This document shows, in pieces, positions 25,217 to 34,091 of a stretch of DNA of 64,000 bases (the stretch's first letter is position 1; each line of letters opens with the position of its first letter). The translations under genes were made by a program, and so were the position numbers. This DNA comes from Dyadobacter sp. CY312 (GTDB lineage Bacteria; Bacteroidota; Bacteroidia; Cytophagales; Spirosomataceae), in contig NZ_JAJUXG010000001.1 in NCBI RefSeq assembly GCF_021390535.1, forward strand, positions 124,001-188,000, given 5' to 3'. The notes beneath the pieces are model-generated. The model was not told the origin of the DNA and made no database searches. It saw only the letters and a program-made list of their open reading frames with translations.

Positions 25217-26016
25217 ATTTTCTCGCGGTTAAGCTGCTTGAAATTGTCCTGTACGGCCGAAAATTTCAGGGTTTCCTTCGAACCCAAAGCGAGATGTCCC
25301 AGTGAGCCCAAACTCGCATCAAAAAGTTGTAAAACGCGGTCTTGTAAATCTTTATCAAAATAGATCAGCACATTCCGGCAAAGTATAAGGTCAAACTCAT
25401 TAAAGGAGCTGTCGGACACCAGGTTGTGTGTTGAAATAATTATTTTTTCAGCCAAATCCTCGTTAAACTTGGCCTGTCCGTAATTTGCTATGTAGTAGGC
25501 CGAAAAATCGCCCAGACCTCCCGAAGCAATATAACTTTCTGAATACTGCTTCATCTGGTTTAACGGAAATACCCCTTTTCTAACTTTTTCAAGTACGCTG
25601 GGGTTCAGGTCAGTAGCGTAAAGCAGCGATTTATGCAGCAAACCAGCCTCTTTAAGCATAATCGCCATCGAGTATACCTCTTCACCTGTGGAGCACCCCG
25701 CATGCCAGATTCGTATAAATGGCTTCGTCGCGAGTACCGGAAGTACATCCGTTCTCAACGACAAATAAAACGTAGGATCCCGGAACATCTCCGTTACGTT
25801 AACCGTAATCTCCTCAACAAACCTTTTCAGATAGTTGGTATCTGCTTTGACACGATAGCGCAATTCCGCAAAACTTGGGAATTTATCAAGAGAGTATAAC
25901 CTGTTAACACGCCGTTTGAGCGACGCGCGTGAGTAGCTGGTAAAGTCGTAACCGTGTATGTCGAACAGGTCAGTAAGTAAAAGTTCGATCTCATCATCCT
26001 CAATCATTGCATTCAA
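25198..26016 (-). CDS. cheR: CheR-type protein-glutamate O-methyltransferase
   Basis: The 272-residue product has the CheR N-terminal helical domain (ELLLTDLFDIHGYDFTSYSRASLKRRVNRL) and the SAM-binding domain: FRDPTFYLSLR, then RIWHAGCSTGEEVYSMAIML (motif I) and LILCRNVLIYFD. This methylates glutamates on receptors in chemotaxis; its substrate here is unknown because no methyl-accepting protein is encoded nearby. The ATG overlaps the stop of the upstream response regulator (ATGA), and its end overlaps cheB. The order REC-CheR-CheB suggests a single signalling module. Confidence 0.92.
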   Translation of the reverse strand: MNAMIEDDEIELLLTDLFDIHGYDFTSYSRASLKRRVNRLYSLDKFPSFAELRYRVKADTNYLKRFVEEITVNVTEMFRDPTFYLSLRTDVLPVLATKPFIRIWHAGCSTGEEVYSMAIMLKEAGLLHKSLLYATDLNPSVLEKVRKGVFPLNQMKQYSESYIASGGLGDFSAYYIANYGQAKFNEDLAEKIIISTHNLVSDSSFNEFDLILCRNVLIYFDKDLQDRVLQLFDASLGSLGHLALGSKETLKFSAVQDNFKQLNREKIWKKVV

Positions 26017-26378
26017 ATTTTCTCTAACAACTGCAATAATTGATCCACATCTATGGGTTTTGATACGTAGCCGTCGGCGCCAGCTTCAAGGCACTTCTCG
26101 CGGTCGCCCAGCATGGCCTGAGCCGTTACCGCGATAACGGGGGTATCTTTCCTTTTCTCCAAACCTTTAATAATTGGAATTGCCTCGTACCCATCCATGT
26201 CGGGCATCATCATATCCATCAAAATGACATCAATAACCTCGTCGCTTTTAAGAAGTTCAATTGCTTCGGGAGCACCTGGCCTTGAAACGCACTCGTACGA
26301 CTTTGCTTTTAGCGTTGCAGTAAGTGCAAATATATTTCTTGCATCATCGTCTATGATCAACACCTTTTTTTTGCTCAT
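26013..26378 (-). CDS. Single-domain response regulator (receiver only)
   Basis: The 121-residue product is a lone receiver domain: acidic pocket IIDDDARN, phosphoacceptor Asp in VILMDMMMPDMDGYE (near residue 55), Thr in VIAVTAQAM and Lys in YVSKPIDVDQ. It is very similar to the third receiver of the hybrid kinase just upstream (shared DDDxRNIF, MDMMMPxMDGYE, GDREKCxxAGAxxY, KPxDxDQL), so it probably arose by duplication. It has no output domain and may act as a shuttle or as a regulator of CheR/CheB, with which it is translationally coupled. Confidence 0.92.
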   Translation of the reverse strand: MSKKKVLIIDDDARNIFALTATLKAKSYECVSRPGAPEAIELLKSDEVIDVILMDMMMPDMDGYEAIPIIKGLEKRKDTPVIAVTAQAMLGDREKCLEAGADGYVSKPIDVDQLLQLLEKI

Positions 26379-26413
26379 ATAGCTTATTTATTCGGGTAAG
26401 GGAAGTTAGTCAA

Positions 26414-29400
26414 TCAAAATTTTTCATATAACCACACTCTCAGCAAAGACATGAGCTGATCGATATCAACTGGTTTTGTGATGTAATCCGACGCCCCTGC
26501 GTTAATGCACTTTTCTCTGTCGCCGGTCATGGCTTTGGCAGTAACAGCAATTACCGGCAGATTTTTCCATTTATAGTTCTCACGAATCCGTTTTGCCGTT
26601 TCGTAGCCATCCATTTGCGGCATCATCATGTCCAGCAGCACCACATCAATATCGGGATTTTCGTGAAGCTTTTTCAATGCTTCCTTGCCATCCAAAGCTG
26701 TAATTACATTCATCTTGTAGTTTTCCAGCGATTTGGAAAGTGAAAATATGTTCCTTACGTCATCGTCTGCGATCAGGACAGTCTTGTTATTTAATATCTC
26801 GCTCAGTGCTCCAAGTTTGCGGAAATCGCTCACCTGCACCGGTTTTTTGTTCTCTTCAACAACATGCAAAAACAACGAGACCTCGTCGAGCATACGCTGA
26901 TAGGAGTGCGCTGTTTTGACTACAATAGAATCTGCATATTTTTTAATCCTAAGCTCTTCCGGCATCGACAGACTTTTCCCGGTGAATACAATGATCGGAA
27001 TATTTTCAAAACCAGGGTTCTTCTTGGCCTCTTCCAGGGTTTCGTATGCACGCTGGTCAGGAATTCCCATATCCAGAATAACGCAATCCACCTCGTTGTT
27101 TTGTAGCGCTTCCACACCTTCGGAAATATTGCCTTTCAGCTCCGAGTTTATATTGAAAGTACTCAAAAAGTATGCGAGCGCCTTAGCATGTTTGCTGTTA
27201 TCTTCAACGATAAGCACTTTCTTGGATTTTCTGCTGATCACATATTCGATTTTCTCAAAAACCTCCTTCAAACGATCAATCACCATCGGTTTATCAATGA
27301 AGTCAACTGCGCCTTTGAGCAAACTTTCATTTTTCATCCTGTGCGATGACATGATGTGTACGGGAATATGGCGGGTTTCAGGATCCTTTTTCAGGGCATC
27401 CATCACCTCCCAGCCGCTCATGACCGGCAGCTCAATATCAAGCAAAATGCCCATTGGTTTAAAAGCACCTGCTAATTGTAAACCTTCATCACCTCGTACA
27501 GCCACAATTCCTTTGTATCCTTTCTTTCTTGTATATTCAAGAAGGGTTCTTGCAAAAAGCGTATCATCCTCTACAATCAGGATTACCCGATCTCCATCGA
27601 TAACATCGTTACGATCATCCGGAATGTTTTCCGGGATCACTGTGCTTAAATACTGCGCCTGCTTTTTATTTTCAGGAGCGGGTGCAATGCTTGCTTTCTC
27701 CTGTTTTGGAGCATCGTGGTTAATCAAAGCAAACTCCTGCCGTGTTGGAACAGTCACAGTAAACTCGCTTCCTTGGCCAGGTTTACTACTAATACCTATT
27801 TCCCCACCCAGCAATTTTACCAATTCCCTGCTGATGGACAGACCTAAACCGGTTCCTCCATATTTTCTCTTTGTCGAGCCGTCTGCTTGTTGGAACGCTT
27901 CAAAGATGAGGTGCTGTTTCTCAGCGGCGATCCCAATTCCGGTATCTTTCACTGTAAAGCAGACCTGATTCGGATCTTTTGCTTTGGTGATTTCAATTGT
28001 TACAGAGCCCTCTGATGTGAATTTCAACGCATTGGACACCAGATTTTTGAGTATCTGTTCCAGCCTTGTTCTATCCGTTTCTATTACCGGCGTTACATCG
28101 TGCGCAATGTTAATGCCGAAATCCAGTCCTTTATCCTTGGCTACCGGGCCAAAAAGTGACTGTAACCCATGCGCAATTTCTTTTACAGATGTGTTGACGT
28201 ATTCAAGCTCCATTTTGCCGGCTTCAATTTTCGAGAGATCCAGAATCTCATCAATCAGGCCCAGCAAGCCATTGCCGGAAGACCGGATCACTGTTGCATA
28301 CTCAATCTGATCGGCGCTCAGATTTTTTTCCTCATTTTCTGCGAGCAACCGGCTTAACAGCAATATAGAATTTAATGGTGTTCGAAGTTCATGAGACATG
28401 TTCGCCAGAAACTCTGATTTGTAGCGGGTTGTAATTTCCAGCTCCTGTGCTTTTTTCTGTATTTCGAAATTCTTTTCTTCAAGTAATACGCTTCGCTCTT
28501 CCAATTCCTCGTTGGTTTGCTGCAATTCTTCCTGTTGCACCCTGAGCTCTTCCTCTGACGCCTGTAACTTTTGCGACTGCGCCTCCAGTTCTGCATTCAG
28601 ATTTTCCAGTTCATTATGTTGCGTCTGCAATTCCTCGGATTGTGCCTGGGTTTCTTCCAGGAAGTTCTGAAGTTTAACGTAATCCAGTGCAGCGTTTATT
28701 CCAGTGGCAATAGCTTCAAGGTTTTCCTTGAGAAACTGTATCTGAAGTTCGGTGGGAGTGGTGAGCAATCCAAGTTCTATCACACCAATACATTCCCCTG
28801 AATAAATAAGTGGCAGTATGGCAAGTGCAACTGGCTTCGCCGAGCCGATGGTTGAAGTTACTTTAACGTAGTTTTCAGGAATGTCCGTAATAATTACCGG
28901 TCTTTTTGTAGCAATGGCCTGTCCGGTGATCCCATTTCCTGAGAAAAGGTATTCCGGAGCATTAATAGCAGCGTAGGCGGCAGTTAGTTTAAAATTCCAA
29001 TCTTTGTCCTGTATATAGATCGTTCCCATTGGGGCGTTCATATATCCCGTCAGTGCTGATACGAGGTTCGAGGAGAGATTTTTCAGAATCCGTTCACCAC
29101 GAATTGCGTCCGCAATGGCCATGCTTCCCGCCTGAAGCCATGCTTTGTCATTGAGATCGTTAAAGGTTTGTTCCAACGATGCGGTCATTCGGCTAAGCGC
29201 GTAAGCAATACGTCCCAGATCGTCATCTTCTCTGTCCACGATTCTTGCAGAATAATTACCTTCGGAAATTTCCCGGGTAATCTCCTCCATTCTTGATATT
29301 CTGATACGGGTATTGTTATATCTTTCTTCTTCAATTTGTTGTTGCGCAAGACGCTGTGCCATGTCACGTTTTATCCGGAAGTAAGCGAATGCGGTGATCA

Positions 29401-30001
29401 GTATCGAAACCAGTGCGGCAAACAGCAATAAGAACGGCGTATACTGGATGTAAATTTCCTGTTGGCTCAATCTGTTTTTGAGCATATTTTCCTCCTCAGT
29501 CTTGACCTGATCCACAATGAGGCGGACATCGTCCATGATCTTCTTCCCACGTCTCATTTCTGCCAGCCTCTGTTCGGACGAAAGCATGTAGCTGGCGTTG
29601 TTTTTGGTCAGATCAATCACCCGATCCATTTGTGCATACCTTGCCTCATACCGTTCTTTGAGCGGCTTCAGTGCTTGTTGCTGAATAGGGCTATCTAGTG
29701 TAAGCGCTATCAAATTGTTATATGCCGCGGTGGTTTTTGCGTATGAACCGGTATATGGCTGCAAAAAACTTTCGTCCGACGTGAGCAGGTAACCCCTTTG
29801 GCCGGTCTCAGCATCTTTTATGTAAGAGATTATATTTTCTGCTTCTATCAGAACCTGATTGGTGTGGTTTACCAGCTGGGAATTGTGAATCAGCTTTTGT
29901 GTGCTGTAAAAGGAAGCGACGAGGCTGAGAAGCAGTAATACTACCGAGGCTGTGAAAACAACCTGGAGTTGGAAAATAATGGAATTAGAAGTTCTTTTCA
30001 T
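26414..30001 (-). CDS. Large hybrid sensor histidine kinase (CHASE3-HAMP-GAF-HK-3xREC)
   Basis: The 1195-residue product has, in order: transmembrane helix 1 (12-32), a CHASE3 sensor (about 35-180, with SYIKDAETGQRGYLLT), helix 2 (187-208), HAMP (about 210-280), GAF (about 300-440), a Q/E-rich coiled coil (450-525), HisKA with the phospho-His near residue 537 in NMSHELRTPLNSIL, HATPase (about 640-760; TGIGIA, YGGTGLGLSIS), and three receivers (about 810-925, 935-1050, 1075-1190), each with its Asp, Thr and Lys. It senses an unknown periplasmic signal. The gene is 35 bp from the single receiver gene and 22 bp from the kinase gene upstream, so one operon is likely. Confidence 0.93.
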   Translation of the reverse strand: MKRTSNSIIFQLQVVFTASVVLLLLSLVASFYSTQKLIHNSQLVNHTNQVLIEAENIISYIKDAETGQRGYLLTSDESFLQPYTGSYAKTTAAYNNLIALTLDSPIQQQALKPLKERYEARYAQMDRVIDLTKNNASYMLSSEQRLAEMRRGKKIMDDVRLIVDQVKTEEENMLKNRLSQQEIYIQYTPFLLLFAALVSILITAFAYFRIKRDMAQRLAQQQIEEERYNNTRIRISRMEEITREISEGNYSARIVDREDDDLGRIAYALSRMTASLEQTFNDLNDKAWLQAGSMAIADAIRGERILKNLSSNLVSALTGYMNAPMGTIYIQDKDWNFKLTAAYAAINAPEYLFSGNGITGQAIATKRPVIITDIPENYVKVTSTIGSAKPVALAILPLIYSGECIGVIELGLLTTPTELQIQFLKENLEAIATGINAALDYVKLQNFLEETQAQSEELQTQHNELENLNAELEAQSQKLQASEEELRVQQEELQQTNEELEERSVLLEEKNFEIQKKAQELEITTRYKSEFLANMSHELRTPLNSILLLSRLLAENEEKNLSADQIEYATVIRSSGNGLLGLIDEILDLSKIEAGKMELEYVNTSVKEIAHGLQSLFGPVAKDKGLDFGINIAHDVTPVIETDRTRLEQILKNLVSNALKFTSEGSVTIEITKAKDPNQVCFTVKDTGIGIAAEKQHLIFEAFQQADGSTKRKYGGTGLGLSISRELVKLLGGEIGISSKPGQGSEFTVTVPTRQEFALINHDAPKQEKASIAPAPENKKQAQYLSTVIPENIPDDRNDVIDGDRVILIVEDDTLFARTLLEYTRKKGYKGIVAVRGDEGLQLAGAFKPMGILLDIELPVMSGWEVMDALKKDPETRHIPVHIMSSHRMKNESLLKGAVDFIDKPMVIDRLKEVFEKIEYVISRKSKKVLIVEDNSKHAKALAYFLSTFNINSELKGNISEGVEALQNNEVDCVILDMGIPDQRAYETLEEAKKNPGFENIPIIVFTGKSLSMPEELRIKKYADSIVVKTAHSYQRMLDEVSLFLHVVEENKKPVQVSDFRKLGALSEILNNKTVLIADDDVRNIFSLSKSLENYKMNVITALDGKEALKKLHENPDIDVVLLDMMMPQMDGYETAKRIRENYKWKNLPVIAVTAKAMTGDREKCINAGASDYITKPVDIDQLMSLLRVWLYEKF

Positions 30002-30023
30002 GTTGGGCAGTAGGACTTATAAA

Positions 30024-31607
30024 TTAATTGGAAGGAATGTCTGATTGGGACACTGGCAATACCACAATGAAACGGGAACCTTCGTTTTCCCTGCTCTGTG
30101 CTGAAATGAGCCCATTGTGTTTGTCTATAATTTTCTTGGCAATAGCGAGTCCTATTCCAGTTCCTTCGTAATTTTTGAGGTTATTCAATCTCTGGAAAAT
30201 GACGAAAATCCGGTCAAGAAAGCTCTCGTCAAATCCGATTCCATTGTCTTCAATCACAATTCTGCAAAACTCCCCGCTGTCGGCTATCCGGCCATTAATA
30301 TCTTTCGAATCGATTAGCTCGGCATACACTTTAATGACAGGACGTAAATCGGCTTTGGAGAACTTCAGAGCATTACTTATCAAATTTTGAAAAACCTGCC
30401 TGATCTGGCTTGGAATGGTTTCGATAGGTGGAATGGGGTCTATTGTGATCACTACGTCTTTTTCCAGGATTGTCTCATTGAAATCAGACAGGATGTCGGC
30501 GATAAGCTCGTTCACATCCGTAAATTGAAATTTGGACTGGACTGAAAGCCTCGAATAATCGAGCAGATCGCTGATCAGGGAAGACATTCGGGCAGAAGCA
30601 CCGATGGAGCGGTCGAGATAGGATATTGCCTCATGGTTGTCTTTAAGAAACTTATCTTTAACCAAATGACTGAAAGTCTGAATTTTTCTTAAAGGCTCCT
30701 TTAGGTCATGAGAAACTACCCAGGCGAATTGCTGAAGCTCGTGGTTAGAGGTCTCTAATTCCTCATTTTTTCCCATCAGTTCCCTTGTTCGCAGGTTTAC
30801 CTGCTGCTCCAATTGTTCGTTGGCTATCTTTTGCTGATCTATATCCGTAAAAGTCGCAACCCATCTGATCGTTGCACCCTGCTGCAACACGGGAATGGCT
30901 TTTAACAGGAAGTGCCTGTAGGTTTGCGTTCTTTTGTCCCTGAGCCTCAAATCACTTGAAAACTCATGGATTACTTCGAGTTGACCAAGAAATGTATCAC
31001 AGATGTGATGGTCGTCGGGATGAACTTCCGGGAATGTGGATATATCGTCTGAGTACTGGAACCAGTGGGCGTTGGCATATTCTACTTTACCATCAATGCC
31101 AATAGTAAATGCGATCTGAGGAAGAGATTCGAGCACAAATTGAAGTTCATTGTTACGTTCTTCAAGTTCCTGTTCAGTTTGTTTGCGGATTTCTATCTCT
31201 TTTCTCAGCGAAGACTGTATCATTTTGAGCTCCTGCTGCTGATCGTAGAGCTTTTTGAATGTTCTTATTTTTAGTAGAAGAATGTCTGTATCAACCGGCT
31301 TTGTAAGATAATCTATCCCGCCTGATGTATAGCCTTTTGTGATAAATCGCTTCTCTTTATTTACTGCTGATAAAAAGATGATCGGAGTGTCTTTCGCTTT
31401 ACTATATCCCAAGATGGCCTCAGCAACTTCAAACCCGTCCATACCAGGCATCTGCACATCCATGATGATTACAGAGTAGGTATTCGACAGGATTTTTCTA
31501 AGCGCTTCTTCTCCCGACTCGGCTGAATCGGTTTCAAAGCCATGCATTTCAAGGATACGTTTAAGAGGAAGTATATTTTCAGGTCTGTCGTCAACAATAA
31601 GAATCAT
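30024..31607 (-). CDS. Receiver-PAS-histidine kinase
   Basis: The 527-residue soluble protein begins with a receiver domain (MILIVDDRPEN, Asp in IIMDVQMPGMDGFE near residue 52, KPVDTD), then a coiled coil, a PAS domain (about 145-265, NNELQFVLESLPQIAFTIGIDGKVEYANAHW), a second coiled coil, HisKA (phospho-His in WVVSHDLKEPLRKI near residue 298) and HATPase (DNGIGFDESFLDRIFVIFQRL, GTGIGLAIAKK). It lacks transmembrane helices. This resembles phytochrome-like and BaeS-type cytoplasmic kinases controlled through an N-terminal receiver. It is first in the five-gene operon and may receive phosphate from, or give it to, the hybrid kinase. Confidence 0.92.
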   Translation of the reverse strand: MILIVDDRPENILPLKRILEMHGFETDSAESGEEALRKILSNTYSVIIMDVQMPGMDGFEVAEAILGYSKAKDTPIIFLSAVNKEKRFITKGYTSGGIDYLTKPVDTDILLLKIRTFKKLYDQQQELKMIQSSLRKEIEIRKQTEQELEERNNELQFVLESLPQIAFTIGIDGKVEYANAHWFQYSDDISTFPEVHPDDHHICDTFLGQLEVIHEFSSDLRLRDKRTQTYRHFLLKAIPVLQQGATIRWVATFTDIDQQKIANEQLEQQVNLRTRELMGKNEELETSNHELQQFAWVVSHDLKEPLRKIQTFSHLVKDKFLKDNHEAISYLDRSIGASARMSSLISDLLDYSRLSVQSKFQFTDVNELIADILSDFNETILEKDVVITIDPIPPIETIPSQIRQVFQNLISNALKFSKADLRPVIKVYAELIDSKDINGRIADSGEFCRIVIEDNGIGFDESFLDRIFVIFQRLNNLKNYEGTGIGLAIAKKIIDKHNGLISAQSRENEGSRFIVVLPVSQSDIPSN

Positions 31608-31962
31608 GTCGTACTAATAAATTTCTGTTTTCACCACGTTTGAGATTCCTTTTCAATTGCAGTTCCTTTGCTTGTCAACGGATTTGGCTCGCATCGCGCA
31701 TATTAATGCATGTGCCAATTCAAATCTTAATCTGTCGTAAACGCTGGTACTGGTGTGTGATGAAAGGCCAAATAATTACAATTATATCCTCATGTGTTTA
31801 ATTTGTATGACATCAGCATAAAATTACTTTGAATAAATCTGGTAAGTCTCAAGGTTTCAAACGATATGACCTATACGAGAACCAATTTAACAATGGTAAA
31901 ATATCATACCATCCGTAAGTAATTTTTACCTTCGGTTACAACGATAAGGTAGCAGTTTTAAA
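31608..31962. other. Gene-free stretch between the signalling operon and the 87-aa gene
   Basis: These 355 bp are AT-rich and contain no convincing ORF or RNA gene. They should hold the promoter of the signalling operon, but I see no clear two-box promoter. A 6-bp inverted repeat (ATGGTA-N8-TACCAT, about 31893-31912) is the only structure, and is weak. Confidence 0.5.
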
Positions 31963-32226
31963 CTAACCCTGCAAGATTAAATCATCAATGATCTGCTTGA
32001 TTTCCACATTCCACTTTTGAATGGTGATCATCGGATGGATGTATGGCACTGCAAAGTCCTCAACAATAGAGGTTTTATTCTCTTTGTTCATCAGCTCAAT
32101 AATTGCATTTACGATTGCTTCCTGAGATGTTTTGAAGCGGGTGTCCTCATTGGTGTCGCTAACGCTCTCCATGAAATTCCGCATCTCAACGAGCTGATTT
32201 TGCGAAAAATGTGTCGGTAAACTCAT
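31963..32226 (-). CDS. Uncharacterised small protein (87 aa)
   Basis: The 87-residue product is soluble and helical (EAIVNAIIELMNKENKTSIVEDFAVPYIHPMITIQKWNVEIKQIIDDLILQG), with no signal peptide, cysteine or known motif. I do not recognise a family. It lies on the same strand as the lipoprotein gene upstream (179 bp away). Codon use is ordinary, and the ORF is the only one filling this gap, so it is probably a real gene of unknown function. Confidence 0.55.
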   Translation of the reverse strand: MSLPTHFSQNQLVEMRNFMESVSDTNEDTRFKTSQEAIVNAIIELMNKENKTSIVEDFAVPYIHPMITIQKWNVEIKQIIDDLILQG

Positions 32227-32405
32227 TGAATAAGGTTATTCTTGTTGATTTAGCCGCGGTATATGGAAATAGTTACCCAATAATACGCGGATTAAACTAA
32301 GTTCTGCAAGATTGCAAAGACTATGCGTATCCAAAAATGACTATTTTTTCGATAATTGTATAAAAAGCGTAGCATTTATTCCACAAAAGGCGAATCGTCC
32401 GGAAA

Positions 32406-32978
32406 TTACAGATTTCGGATCTTAATGCGGATATCCTGGGGAGCTGGCTCGTCTCCACCAAAATAGGGGAGTAATTTGTATGCAATACCGGTCCCACCGG
32501 AACAGTGGCGAGGCATAGCGGTATCATGACCATTGAAGGTAAAAATATAGGAATTTCCATCCGTTTTGATCCCGAAGCTCGTTACTTTACCAATTTCGGT
32601 AGTACCCAGTTCTTTTTCCTGACGCTGACCATCTACGTAAATATATGCATATATGCGAAGGGCATTGTCGCGCCAGTTCCAGCCAAATCGTGCACTGTTC
32701 GATTGATGTGGTGAGCTGCAATCGGAGAAGCCCATGAGTTTATTTATGTCATTCTGATTTTCTGCAAACCGGTTCTTGTAAATACAACTGCTGTCGAATA
32801 CAGCCTGGAAGCGCATGGAGCTGGAAGTGAACAGTCCGTTGGTATTGTTTTCAACTTCGTGCGAACCCGTTTTGATGGTATAAGTGATAAAATCGTCACT
32901 AAAACTCGGAGAATTTCCCCACCATCCACATGACATGAACGTAAGAGAAATCAGTAATGACCAAAGGTAAATTTTCAT
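32406..32978 (-). CDS. Uncharacterised lipoprotein (190 aa)
   Basis: The product starts with a lipoprotein signal peptide (MKIYLWSLLISLTFMSC, lipobox Cys17) and then a globular domain rich in Ser, Asn and aromatic residues (SARFGWNWRDNALRIYAYIYVDGQ, GNSYIFTFNGHDTAMPRHC). Three further cysteines (about 63, 86, 158) may form a disulfide. The pattern of strands suggests a beta-sandwich, but I do not recognise a family. It stands alone between the 87-aa gene and the DUF3891 gene. Confidence 0.7.
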   Translation of the reverse strand: MKIYLWSLLISLTFMSCGWWGNSPSFSDDFITYTIKTGSHEVENNTNGLFTSSSMRFQAVFDSSCIYKNRFAENQNDINKLMGFSDCSSPHQSNSARFGWNWRDNALRIYAYIYVDGQRQEKELGTTEIGKVTSFGIKTDGNSYIFTFNGHDTAMPRHCSGGTGIAYKLLPYFGGDEPAPQDIRIKIRNL

Positions 32979-33071
32979 CTATTATTTTTCTGTATGCTAA
33001 ACAACGTTTTTGTTGGGCCAAATAGTGCAAAGCCTTTCTGTGCAATAATGATTCTTCAAAAGAACGGGTAA

Positions 33072-33806
33072 TCAATCCTGTTTTTTTGAAACTATTCTGT
33101 AAGACTGTACAGAGGGGGAGGCTTCGTACAGAAGTTGCCTGAATTCTTCGACCGATCCAAAGGCCAGCTGGTTGAGTGTCCTGAATTCAAAGCTGATGTC
33201 AAACGCTTCTTTTTCGAATGGCCACGGTTCCACTACCAATGTCGCATCATCTATTGCGTAAAGGTAATAGGTTTGCTCACCAGGTCCGGTACTAATCTCA
33301 ATTTTTCGCTGATCGGGAGGAAGGAGCTTCTGACAAATAAGAAGTGAAAGTGCGTCGCACCATTGCAGTAAGCTATACGCAAGGGCAATTTGCTGCTCCG
33401 AAAAGCCGCCTTGGGAAATCCATTTTGTTTCCGTTCGTTTCAGATGTGTGACGTATTCCTTAACGGCCTTATTTTCAAAGTCCTCATAAAGAAACCGGAT
33501 GTGGCGCGAAGTTAAAATTGCAATGTACTGGCTGCGTGTTTTGGCATTTTCGAGCAACGCTTCGCATTTGACTTTTTGAAATGGCCGCATTTTGTAGTTT
33601 ACCGGTCCGCCGTTTTCGTTGAGCAAATGATCGTCATTTTCGAATTCATTGTAAACGTCATCATGTTCTGCTGTGGCGATGATTGTTTCAAACCACCGAT
33701 CTATTCCTTTCACTTTTACCCATTGAAAACACAGCTGCCCTGCCAGGAGCGCATGCGTACGCTGAGCTACAATTTGCCAATGTCCATCCAGGTAATTAAC
33801 TATCAT
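33072..33806 (-). CDS. DUF3891-family protein
   Basis: The 244-residue soluble product matches DUF3891: an N-terminal segment MIVNYLDGHWQIVAQRTHALLAGQLCFQW, conserved histidines and acidic residues (ATAEHDDVYNEFE near residue 43), a middle helical part and a C-terminal PWPFEKEAFDISFEFRTL. The H and D/E positions are reminiscent of a metal-dependent (HD-like) hydrolase, which is speculative. It is monocistronic; a strong terminator lies immediately upstream (33833-33871), insulating it from the preceding gene. Confidence 0.8.
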   Translation of the reverse strand: MIVNYLDGHWQIVAQRTHALLAGQLCFQWVKVKGIDRWFETIIATAEHDDVYNEFENDDHLLNENGGPVNYKMRPFQKVKCEALLENAKTRSQYIAILTSRHIRFLYEDFENKAVKEYVTHLKRTETKWISQGGFSEQQIALAYSLLQWCDALSLLICQKLLPPDQRKIEISTGPGEQTYYLYAIDDATLVVEPWPFEKEAFDISFEFRTLNQLAFGSVEEFRQLLYEASPSVQSYRIVSKKQD

Positions 33807-33832
33807 GTAAAAACGTATGTGGTATTTAAAAG

Positions 33833-33871
33833 GAGAGCCTGGACGCAGATTAAAGCTGCATCCAGGCTCTC
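33833..33871. terminator. Terminator downstream of the 55-aa gene and the RNA methyltransferase
   Basis: GAGAGCCTGGA (33833-33843) and TCCAGGCTCTC (33861-33871) form a perfect 11-bp stem, with a 17-nt loop containing a further CGCAG/GCTGC partial pairing. On the minus strand it is followed by CTTTTAAATA-like AT sequence, suiting termination of the minus-strand genes. Confidence 0.7.
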
Positions 33872-33875
33872 TTTA

Positions 33876-34043
33876 TTACTTATTCTTGCCTAAACTTCGG
33901 TTTTCCTTTTCATTGTTGGTGATGTGGTTTCCCTTCACCATTTCCTCTTCTTTATGCCGGCTGTCAAGATTATCTTTATTTTCTACATGTTGCTGTGCGG
34001 TAGGCGTAACATGTGCCGTTTTGGATGATTGTGCCTGTTTCAT
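33876..34043 (-). CDS. Small hydrophilic protein (55 aa)
   Basis: From the ATG at 34043, the product is 55 residues, strongly hydrophilic, rich in Lys, Glu, Asn, Gln and His, without a hydrophobic core, and so is probably disordered. A longer reading from 34091 would overlap the end of the methyltransferase gene's upstream boundary and adds an unlikely N-terminus. It directly follows the RNA methyltransferase gene on the same strand, ahead of a terminator, so it could be cotranscribed with it. Function is unknown and its reality is only moderately supported. Confidence 0.45.
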   Translation of the reverse strand: MKQAQSSKTAHVTPTAQQHVENKDNLDSRHKEEEMVKGNHITNNEKENRSLGKNK

Positions 34044-34091
34044 AACAAGTAATCGTTGGTTATGAATCATAGACATCCAAAAGCGTGCCAA

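Noticed and set aside
26916..27968. Long plus-strand ORF (350 aa) opposite the hybrid kinase
   Set aside because: It is an antisense shadow of a well-supported kinase gene; the protein is Ser/Ile/Leu-rich with no domain pattern.
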